This document shows, piece by piece, positions 28,725-37,668 of a DNA stretch of 37,668 nucleotides (the stretch's first letter is position 1; the number at the start of each line of letters is the position of its first letter). Under the pieces are notes generated by a model. The model saw only the letters and a program-made list of their open reading frames with translations, made no database searches and was not told where the DNA came from. The position numbers and the translations under genes are program-made. Where the stretch lies: assembly GCA_027943245.1 (NCBI GenBank), contig JANDJZ010000422.1, forward strand, positions 1 to 37,668, in the 5' to 3' direction. Source of the DNA: Acanthamoeba sp. SK_2022b (Eukaryota > Discosea > Longamoebia > Acanthamoebidae).

Positions 28725-31700
28725 ATGGAGGGAGGGATCGATGGCAGTCTTGATCTAAAGGAAGCTTTTGTGCGCCTTCAACCGTTGTGCTTGCGTCTCG
28801 CTTCTGCCGGCAACATGGCAGGATCTGACCAAATCTCTGCGATTATACAAGATTTGAGCCGAGTGGTGCCGACCCTTCCGCCATTTGGTCTGCACAGATG
28901 CCTCGACTACCTCTTTATGCCTCTCCTTGGGCTCCTTCGAGGCAGCGATGAAACCAAGTTGGCCTCGACTCAGCTGGAGGCCATCTTGGGCGTGATGGAG
29001 GCCGCGCTTGAGCGATGCGGCCCGGTGATGGAGATGCAAGGTGAGATCACCTTCGCGAGTCCTCGATTCCTGCAGCTCTTCCACACGTTTGTGGAGATCC
29101 TCTCTCCTCCTTCGCCACCCGCTCCATCTGCCTCGCCCACTTCAACATCTGGTTCTCGTGAGGGTGCCGTGGTGCTGCACATGGCCAAAACGGCAAGACC
29201 ACACGAAGACCTTAAGCTGCGGTCGGTCCAGTGCCTGTGTGCTATGCTCCGCTCTCGTGCGTGGTCCCCTGCAGCACCAGCAGCACCATCAGGTACATTA
29301 CTCTCCATGAGTGAAGCCCACATTGCTCGTGGCCGGCTCGCTCAGCAGATGAACGCTTGAGCGTTTCAGGTGGCCACGCGCCGTTCATCGCATCGAAGTC
29401 CTCGCTGGCGCTCTCCGCCTACGGCATGTCTCTTCTGATGGACGAAGCCACCACAGCTGTGAACCGCGACCTTCGCGGTACCCGCCCGTTAGCCTCGCTT
29501 TGGCGTTTCGCCCTGCTGGGTGCTGGATCTCATGAGCCGTTTGTGGTCGCGCAGTGGCTTCTCTCGAGGCGTTGTCGTCTCTGTGCGCGCGGCTGGCCTC
29601 CTATAAGTCAGGTATCACCTTCTGATGAAACGTCGTCTGCTGTCCCGCGCATGGATTATTAACAAGCCTTTCGTTGTCGCAGGTGAGGCTGTGGCGTTCG
29701 TGTTGCCAGGCCTGGTGAGCGCCCTGGGCAAGGTTATGCTGGGCGACTTCAAGCAAGGTGGGTTGGTGAGCCCATGTGTTATCGTTGCAGCGCAGAGCTT
29801 ATTGGCTGACTCAGTGGAGTGGCGTTCGTCTTGTCAGGCCACCGAGTCGTGGAGGCTGCTGTCGATTTGTGCGCCGAAGTGGTGAGCGTTGTGATGAGCG
29901 ACGAGAGCAACCGCTCGCTCATCAATGACCGAGCGGCCGCAACGCCGCAGACCACAAGCACCACACAGCCCTCGGCAAACCAAGTCACTTCTCTCCTGAA
30001 TTCGCTCGCTGCAGAGGCCAAGAAGGGTCGGTCCACCTCGCTCCACCAAAGTGCCAGTTGGAAATTAACGCTTCCCCACTTATTAAAGGCACAGCAGACG
30101 AGACCAACGGCAAGCGCATTGATACAAAGCCTGGCAGCGGTCCCAAGACACAGAAAGGGCCCGCGACAACCGAACCGTTCACTCTCGCTCGCGATAAGGA
30201 GTGGCTGCAGAAGACTACCTCCAACCTGCGCGGCCTGTTTGCCGACGTGTTCAGCGTGTCAAAGACCATGCTCCAACAACACTGGTAACCGCTCGCTCAC
30301 GCTCAAGCAAGAGGCCTTCACCGTGAATTGCGTGGCTCACGAAGCGGTCCGTGCATGCAATGGGCAGGCGTGTGCGTAAGAGCCTTGCCCGATGTGCGGG
30401 CAGACTGCTTCTCAGCTGCCGTGTCAGTCTTGAGAGCTGCACAAACCTCTTCATGTCCACGCTCGCCTTTCTCGCCAAGGACGACGTCGACGAGGTCTCG
30501 GCAACAGCGCAAGCCTCGATCAAGGTCAGTGCCATCGTTTCCCTCCTTCCAATGACGGTATGACGAGTCAACCGACATGTGCGGGGGAATGCAGATGATA
30601 AACCAGACGCAAGGAGAGCGATTCTACGCCTACTTGAGCGACAGCATGCACGAGGGATTGCTGTCTGCTCTCCCACGCCACATACGCGATGCGGACGAAA
30701 GCGCAAAACTGGCCGCCATTCGATTGCTCTTCAACCACATGTACGAGCACGTCTCTCTAACGATTGGCCTTTTTATCATCTCTCACTCTGCCTACTTGAT
30801 AGGTATCTGCTCGAAGAAAAGCTGGGCCCGCTGCTCGCGTCGTCCTCTTTCCTTGGGCGACTGTCCATAGCGCTCCTCCAGATTCTTGGTATGCCTGCTC
30901 ACCGTCGAACAAACCCGTCTCGAGTTACTTCCAAGTAACAAACAAAGCGGGCCGCGGACAGAGTTCGACCCGTACGACGTCCAAACGCATTCCGGGTCAG
31001 GGTTTCAGCGCCAGTTGGTGTACCTCGAGCAGCCCAGCCATCGGCTGCTTGGCGGTCCGGCAGGCGACAGGGAGGAGGCCACCAGCCTCTACCCCAAACG
31101 CACTTTCCGCTACTTCCGGTACCACTGGGCGGAACCTGAGCGTGGAGTGTGTGGTAGAGGGAGGGGGGATGTCGCACTGCGCTTACTGGTGTATCTAGGA
31201 GCGAGGCCGTGGAGGATGTGATAAAGATGGTGTGCCTGTATCTCGGCCGGTACGGCGATCTGCATTCACTCCTCGACCACTTCTTTCAGGTAACGTAACG
31301 TACCCTGCACCGCAGTGGCCATCACTTCTGTTCTGTCTTACGCGCAAACCTGGCCTTGCATGCGACACTGCAACGCAGGTTCTGCACGACCCCAGAAACA
31401 AGCCTTTCCGCAGCCAAGCCTTCTACATCATCAACCATCTCATCCTAGGTACGTCCCACTTCCTGCGATGTATGGGAGTTGGTTGCGTGGGTAGTCATTT
31501 CGTCTCTCCTCGCCTGCCCATGTATGTGGTCAGGTGCTGTCGGTGTCGGTCTGCCTGATTCCGACGCGGCTGGCCGTGATCGAGTCGCCCAAGAAATCGA
31601 GCTCGTGCTCGATGAGTACTTGGACGAATCGCTCTGGGGACTGCCCTCCACGAACGCACCGTCTTCCACCACTGTGCAAAGGTGCGCTCGGAGACTAGTT

Positions 31701-32118
31701 CTGTGGCCACATCCGGGCTTTCCTGTTTTCTGATGCCAACATCAACGGTACCGCGGGGCAGTGTGACCGTACTCAATGAGAATGCCATCAGCATGAGTCT
31801 GCTGCTCGAAGGCATCGGCAACTGTGCTCAGGTTTGCCTCCCTTCTGAATTTGGAGTCGGGGAAGAACAGCAGCACGCTGACGAGATCACGCCGCGTCTG
31901 TTCCAGGTGATGGGCCGCCACTTCGACGAACACCTCATGACCGTGCTTCATCCGCTCCTCGAAAAGCTCGGCGATGCAAATGGTAGGGCTCTTCTTCGAA
32001 CGTGCGACGGTTCTGCGACTTACACTAGGTCGTGTTGTCCTTTTGCTTTGCAGGTCTGGTGAGTCGATCGGCCTACGCCACACTACAGCGCATATGTCAC
32101 TACTGTACAGTTATCCCG

Positions 32119-32176
<58 letters not shown>

Positions 32177-33906
32177 CGCATTTTATGAAGGTCACACGTA
32201 GTCTTTGCCTCATTTGCATACCTCGAAACAGGCGAGTATGCGTCGCTGCCACAGCTCATTGCCAAGAACACGGACTACCTGATCGACTCGATATCGATGC
32301 GCATGAAGCATCTGGGCCTCTATCCCAACACCCCGCAGGTGCTGCAGGCCATCCTCGAATACGGCATACTCAAGGCCGCTGCAGCTGCAACGACTACGAC
32401 AACGGCGACTGCGGCCACGGAACCGAGACAAGAGGGAAGCGGCGACAGCAACATTGACGACATCGTGTGGCTGCTGGATGACACAATCCAATCCGTCTTC
32501 AACGGTAAGCCGCATTACCAGCGGGATTTGTGGCGAATGTCATGCTGACTGCTCATCACACTTGCGTTGTGTGCCTAGGGCTCGATGAGCACAACGTGGA
32601 GTACACGCTCACTTTCTGTCGAATCTTGGAGGCCATCGTGGGCGTGCTCGCGCGCAAATACGAACGCGAGGGCTGGTCGACGAAGCAGGTGGCGGATGAC
32701 GCCGACCCTCTGTTGAGCCTCCTTCGGGGCGAGAAGGCGGGGGAGGCCCGCAGCACCGCTCAACAGCGGGAGGAGGACTCGCCGACTGTGCCGACGCACG
32801 AAGGCGATATACGCGAGGAGGAGGAGGAGGAGGAGGAGGAGGAGAAGAGCGAGACCGAGAAGATGGCCGAAATCGAGAAATTCTTCAGCGACTATCGCGA
32901 GAAGAAGGAGAAGGAGGAAGAACACGACCATGACGACGAGGAACAAGACGCCGAGATGAGCGACGGCCGCGATGATGACCTGGACGACAACCCCCTGCGC
33001 TCAAAGAGTCGGCAGAAGGAGATGGACACGGTGGTGAAGATCCTCGAGCGGTGTCAGCACTTTGTGTCGTCGCGCAGGCGCGAGGTGCGGCTCTCCATAC
33101 TGGAGGTCGTCACGCGCAGCATGACCGTGCTGTCGGCCGACCGCAAGCGGCTCCTGCCGGCCGTCCACCTCATCTGGCGGCCGCTCACGACCAAGTTCGC
33201 CGAGCGCGACCGCGTGCAGGCCATCAAGTCGTGGGAGGTCGTCTCCGCCGGCATCGCCCGCCACGCCGGCGACTTTGTGTTCCATCGCGTGCGCGAGGAC
33301 CTGTGGCCGGCCCTGCGCGATCGCGTCATCCCCATTGACTACGCCGCCCTCCGCCAGGAGATGCGCTCCCTGGGCTCCTTCTCCCCGACCAACTCCCTAG
33401 TGCTGCGCGCCCAGGTCGCGCTCCTGCGCACGCTCTCGGACCTCTGCCACCATGTCTTTGCGCGGATGCCCAACTTTGGCTCCTCCGCGTCCGCGCAGGA
33501 GCTGGCGGTCGACGTCTGCGGCGTCGTCTACGTCTACCTGGACGAGACCCTGCCCGCCGCGCTGCGTGACGAGGCCGTCGAGCTGATCAAGCGTCTGGCG
33601 TTGCTCTCGCCCCGCGTACGCGAGCAGCTGCAGCGCATGGACCGGGAGGCATCGGGATTCTACGCCGTGACCTACCTCCCCTACCCCTACCCGCCACCCA
33701 CGCCGGCCGACACGAGCGAAGAGGCGGCGCCAGCAGCTTCCTCCTCGGCAGTGCCGTCCTCCTCCCGAGCGGTGGTGGCGAGAGCGACGAGAGGAAAGGC
33801 GGAGGAGGTAATCACCCCGCGCGTGAAGCCGCTCGCCATCAAGCGGAGCCTCGGCGCCATCACCTCGTGGCTGCAACAGCACGGCCTGGCCGGGTTGCAT
33901 TCTTGA
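28725..33906 (+). CDS. TTI1: TELO2-interacting protein 1 (TTI1)
   Basis: HEAT-repeat subunit of the TEL2-TTI1-TTI2 (TTT) complex, which with Hsp90 stabilises newly made PIKK kinases such as TOR, ATM and ATR. Exons: 28725-29292, 29370-29477, 29555-29611, 29683-29757, 29838-30026, 30089-30284, 30368-30524, 30595-30740, 30803-30888, 30962-31118, 31199-31289, 31379-31448, 31534-31681, 31762-31982, 32054-32104, 32232-32504 and 32579-33906, giving 1,306 residues. Recognisable segments: WRVRKSLARCAGRLLLSC, ENAISMSLLLEGIGNCAQ, SLPQLIAKNTDYLIDSISMR, LYPNTPQVLQAILEYG, and in the C-terminal HEAT region KSWEVVSAGIARHAGDFVFH. An acidic linker (around 32812-32990) interrupts the C-terminal half. The last exon is 1.3 kb and intronless. 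The start is the first ATG, 94 bp after the previous stop codon. No canonical AATAAA follows. Confidence 0.88.
32118..32176. repeat. (GTT)n repeat in a TTI1 intron
   Basis: About 19 perfect GTT units in the intron 32105-32231. It is the only trinucleotide array found in a non-coding position. Confidence 0.95.
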
Positions 33907-34000
33907 CATGCCTTGCAAAAATATTAAAACAAAAAAACAAATGGAAAAAGAAAACAACAACTGATTAAGCTTTGTTGCATGTACCTCGTGGGCCGCGGAG

Positions 34001-35762
34001 ATGTCGGAGAGGGAGGGAGATGAGCAAAGGAAATTTGAGATAACCTTGTACATAAGCATAGCTTGTGGTCTTGCGTCCTTCACCGTCTTCTGCCTAATCT
34101 ACCGTCGATCTTTATTCTACTGGTACCCTTGCCCCCCCCCCGGTGCATCCATTCAGTTGTCCCTATCGTGGCCTAACCATTGCCACCACGTGGGCACCTC
34201 TGCATGCAGGTGGTATGCACCAACGAAGAAGCCCGTTAACAATCCGCTGCTCCTCTCCTTTTGGAAGTCCCTGGTCGCATGGATCCCGCAAGCTTTCATG
34301 TACGTTTTCGTAGCCGCTCACCCTTCTTCGAGCATCTCCTTTGTCTCAGTCCTTGTCTTGGCGTGGCCTTCGCTCTTGTGGCCTTCGTCGTCTTCGTTTT
34401 TCCTTTACCTAACGTGGTCTGCGGTGTCGATGGTGGTGGTGGACGATCGCAGCTATTCGGACAAGAGAATCTGGAAGGAGAAGGGCGCAGACGCCATCAT
34501 GCACATTCGTTTTCTCCGCATCTGCCTGCTGTTGTGCGGAATGATGGCCCTCTTTGGCAGCGCTGTCATCATTCCCATCAATATTAGCGGTATGATTCAC
34601 GCACGCACGCAATGCACACGCGAGCTCATCGTTATCGTCTTACCGGTGGGCCGGTTCCTGATGGTGCAGGTACTGTGACCGTCAACCTGCCGGACATGGG
34701 CTATCTGACCATCTCCCACATCGACGGCACCGACACGAAGCTCATCGCGCATGTGCTCTTCACCTACTTCTACTCATTCGTGTCGTACTTCATCATCTGG
34801 TTCTACTATCGCAAGTACACCGACCTCCGCAAGAAGTACCTCAACAAGAACGAGGTCAAGGGCTACTCCATCATACTCCGCAACCTGCCCCCGCGCCTGC
34901 GCGACAACCTCAGCTTACGGCAGTGGTTCGAGGACCACTTTGACGGCGTCAAAGTCATAAGCGTGCGGCTCGTCTGGCACGACAAGAAGCTTCGGTGCGG
35001 CCCTCCTCCGCCTGCGTCCTCGGGCGGTCGACTGACAGTCAGCTTTTATTTTAATTTTTATTATCATTTTTGTTATTGTTATTAGGAAGATGAGAAAGAA
35101 GCGCGTGGGCTACCTCAACAAGCTGGAGATGGCGGAGCAGGATCTGGCCGAGTTCAACAACTTCAAGCGCCAGTGGAACAACAAGCTCACGGAGCTCAAG
35201 CGCAAGCGCGAGAAGCGCGAGTGGGAGAACTCGCGAGACCATGCCTACACCATGGAGCTCGACCACGCGAAGCCGACCGACAAGGCCGACGGCAAAGCGC
35301 ACGCCGCTGGCCAGGGCGACCACAGCGCAGGCGCGGCGGCAAAGGGCGGCGCGGGCGAGTACCACAACGGCGAGCTTCTGACCACCAGCGGGTACCTGCG
35401 CGCCACCATGCGCGAGAACAACTTCATCCTCACCCTCTCCGGCGGTCGGCTCTCCTACGACACGCTCTACGACGAGACGGAGACGGAGACCAGGCCCAGC
35501 TCGCCCAAGGGCGAGGACCGGGACGAGGTCGGCCCGGAGGAGGCGAGACGGCGCAAGTCGTGCTGCTTCTGGTTTCTCTACGAGTGGCGCAAGTGGAAGT
35601 GGAAGATGAAGAACCGCACGATCCTCAGGCACTGCATGGGCGACCTCAAGCGCAACAGCGACAACGTGCCCGAGCGGCTCGCGCATCTGATCGACGAGGA
35701 GGTAGAGCCGCAGCCCTTCTTCACCTCCACTGCTGCTCGTCCATTCACTCCCCCTCCCTCTC

Positions 35763-35820
<58 letters not shown>

Positions 35821-36650
35821 TGTGTGTGTGGCGCGTGAGTGCAGATTGCATCGATCAGATACATCAAGGCCAAGATCGCGAAGCTGACCGCGCGTATCAC
35901 CGACATCCAAATGAACCCGGAGAAGCACCTGCCCAAGACCGGGGTGGCCTTCATGGTCTTCGACAGCATGGTGCGAGCGCGCATCCATCAGAGCATTCTC
36001 GGCTCGCTGTCGCACAGGGATCTGATCGTGACCGATCGTGTGGTGCACCACAATGTTGGGGGGGGGCATGTACGATGTAGGTCGTGCCTCGCATGACGAT
36101 CCAGCCCTTCGTGGCGCCGCACGAGATGATCATCTCCGCCGCCCCCGAGCCCAACGACGTCTCGTGGAAGACCCTCCATCCGCCCTACTGGCGCCTCCTC
36201 CTCACGCGCGCCCTGATCATCGTCTTCCTCATCTTCATGGCCATCGCGTGGGGCTTCCCCGCCTTCATCTTCGCCAGTACGCGTCGCCAAACTCGCCAAC
36301 TGTCGACACTATCCCACCTATCCCTAACCCTAACCCTACCACGTTCACGTCCAGGTTTGGCCAATCTGCAGTCGCTGAGCGATGTGGAGGGCTTCTCGTG
36401 GATCAAGACCGGCATCAGCGATCATCTGTCCGATTACGCCGTGTCGGTGGTCGAAGGCTTCGCGCCGGCCATCTTCCTCGTCCTCTCGCTCGTCCTCGCC
36501 AAGCACATCATCCGCTGGATCCTCCGTCGATCGTACGAGTACGGGCGCCCTCCTCCCTTCCCAGCCTCCTCCTTTCCGTGTGCGTGTCGCGCTCGGTTCA
36601 GTTGGCCGAATGTTTTGAGACACAACACACAAGCGATGTTAAGCGAATTT

Positions 36651-36708
<58 letters not shown>

Positions 36709-37668
36709 ACCGGCGAATGGCAGGTGGGCCAAATCCACGGTGGAGTGGAAGACGATGACGACCTACTGGTCGTTCCTGATCATCCACGTCGTGTTCGTCT
36801 CCACCTTTGGCGGCACCCTCTTCCAGATCCTCTCCGAGTTCATCAACAACCCCAGGTTTGTCGACATGATAAGACACGGCGTGGAGAAGGAGCGAGAAAG
36901 ATGATCTCATTCTCTCTCTCTCTCTCTCTCTCTGGGTTGTCGCGTGTGCAGAAACGTCATCTCGCTGCTGGCGCAGGCCCTGCCGCAGAACTCGACCTTC
37001 TTCATCAACTACATCCTGGTGGTCACCTTCTGCATCACGCCCCTCACGCTCTTCCGCACCCGCCAGATCCTGCAGCAGTTCGTGTGGTACGTGCTCATGC
37101 GGCCCTCGACCGTGCGACAGGTAACCTCCTCCCCCCTCCCAATCACCGTCTGGGCAGTTGGCGTCAGCATGCGCCCCGACTCCCCCGTCCCATCCTCGAC
37201 GGCCATCGACGCCCTGACGCTCTGCGCAACGCGTCAACGCTTGTCCTGCAGAAAGCCAAAGTGTGGCAGTACCCGACCTTCGACTACGCCGGCAGCGTGG
37301 CGCAGGGGCTGCTCATCTACACTGTCACCCTCGTCTACAGCCTCATGGTGCGCGCCCTCGCCAACCAACCAACCAACCACCGTCGTCGTCGTGTTGTGGA
37401 GATTCGAGCCTCGCTGACCTCATCGTCCCCGGCTCGTCGTTGCTGCTCCCCTCCCCTGTGACAGGCACCGCTCATCAGCGTGTTCGGTCTGTGCTACTTC
37501 ATCGTTGTCTACCTGGTGGACCGCTACCAGATCATCTACACCACCCGCACCTCGTGGCAGGGCATGTCCCCCCCCCTCCCCGTGCCATGCCACCACACCA
37601 CGCTGCTGCTGAATTCAGGTCTCTGACCACCGCGTCCTCCCCCTATCCATGCGCAGGCGGCGCGACGA
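34001..37668 (+). CDS. OSCA/CSC1/TMEM63-type cation channel, 3' truncated by the window
   Basis: Calcium-permeable stress-gated channel family (DUF221), relatives of the TMEM16/TMC fold, gated by membrane tension or osmotic stress. Exons: 34001-34122, 34210-34299, 34453-34589, 34670-34994, 35086-35701, 35845-36039, 36081-36276, 36355-36532, 36724-36855, 36952-37120, 37252-37347, 37465-37565 and 37657 onward; 789 residues are visible. Order: TM0 (YISIACGLASFTVFCLIYR); TM1 and TM2 (HVLFTYFYSFVSYFIIWFYY); a long charged cytosolic domain with GYSIILRNLPPRLRDNLSLR and an extra Gly/Ala/Asp-rich insert; GVAFMVFDSMVRARIH; the APEPNDVSWKTL motif that leads into the pore TM block; and APLISVFGLCYFIVVYLVDR. 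The protein continues past the window end. Intron 36040-36080 is only 41 bp. Confidence 0.9.
35765..35830. repeat. (GT)n microsatellite in an intron of the OSCA-like gene
   Basis: GT repeat of about 66 bp with one interruption, in the intron 35702-35844, close to the 3' splice site. Confidence 0.95.
36322..36338. repeat. Short telomere-like CCCTAA repeat in an OSCA-like intron
   Basis: The stretch CCCTAACCCTAACCCTA (two and five-sixths units) lies in the intron 36277-36354. It may be chance in pyrimidine-rich intron sequence. Confidence 0.6.
36654..36707. repeat. (CA)n microsatellite in an intron of the OSCA-like gene
   Basis: CA repeat of about 54 bp in the intron 36533-36723, ending 16 bp before the acceptor. 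Confidence 0.95.
36911..36933. repeat. (TC)n tract upstream of a 3' splice site
   Basis: Twenty-three-base TC run in the intron 36856-36951 of the OSCA-like gene, acting as its polypyrimidine tract. Confidence 0.9.

Noticed and set aside
32118..32176. Possible CRISPR-like or tandem regulatory array
   Set aside because: It is a simple GTT microsatellite without spacers, inside a spliced intron.
1..37668. Transposons, viral insertions, rRNA or tRNA genes
   Set aside because: No reverse transcriptase, transposase, integrase or capsid-like segments, no terminal repeats and no cloverleaf were seen. The window reads as ordinary dense nuclear genes.

Overview
The window looks like nuclear DNA from a free-living amoebozoan, most likely Acanthamoeba or a close relative. 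This is inferred from its GC-rich coding sequence, dense genes, many short (about 40-150 bp) GT-AG introns, and a family mix of Vps62, TauE/SafE, DUF1295, RhoGEF and ankyrin-Sec7 proteins. No similarity search was possible. Gene models were built by hand from conserved protein motifs and splice-site phase. For every complete gene the chosen exons sum to a whole number of codons.

Layout, left to right. At 22-609 (-) is the 5' end of a mitochondrial homoaconitase gene (LYS4-like), head to head with the intronless ribosomal protein gene RPL11 (854-1426, +), which has a TATA box and a TOP-like start region. At 1751-7158 (-) is a 20-exon Patched/NPC1-like transporter with a sterol-sensing domain. 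It diverges from a 26-exon gene (7775-14438, +) joining a RhoGEF DH-PH module, a second PH domain, an NZF-type zinc finger and a C-terminal Vps62 domain. Next come exosome subunit RRP46 (14552-15708, +), a TauE/SafE transporter (15936-17917, +) and a DUF1295 membrane reductase-like protein (18228-20029, +). That gene converges on an unrecognised acidic, probably nuclear protein (20136-22483, -). Divergent from it is a 19-exon gene (22914-28630, +) with a long charged R/D/K/E tract, about 16 ankyrin repeats, a cytohesin-like Sec7 domain and a PH domain. It is followed after 94 bp by TTI1 (28725-33906, +), and after another 94 bp by an OSCA/CSC1/TMEM63-type channel gene (34001 to window end, +, 3' truncated).

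There is no operon logic. Themes that recur are two GTPase exchange factors whose PH domains share a cytohesin-type phosphoinositide-binding signature, four polytopic membrane proteins, and core RNA or kinase-maturation genes (RRP46, TTI1). Six long (GT)n/(CA)n microsatellites and one (GTT)n array all lie inside introns. No tRNA, rRNA, transposon, CRISPR array or viral gene was seen.

The most unusual items are the DH-PH-PH-NZF-Vps62 fusion, the charged-repeat/ankyrin/Sec7/PH protein, loss of the acidic pair in TM4 of the Patched-like transporter, an intron bounded by a direct repeat, and a GC-AG intron in the Vps62 part.
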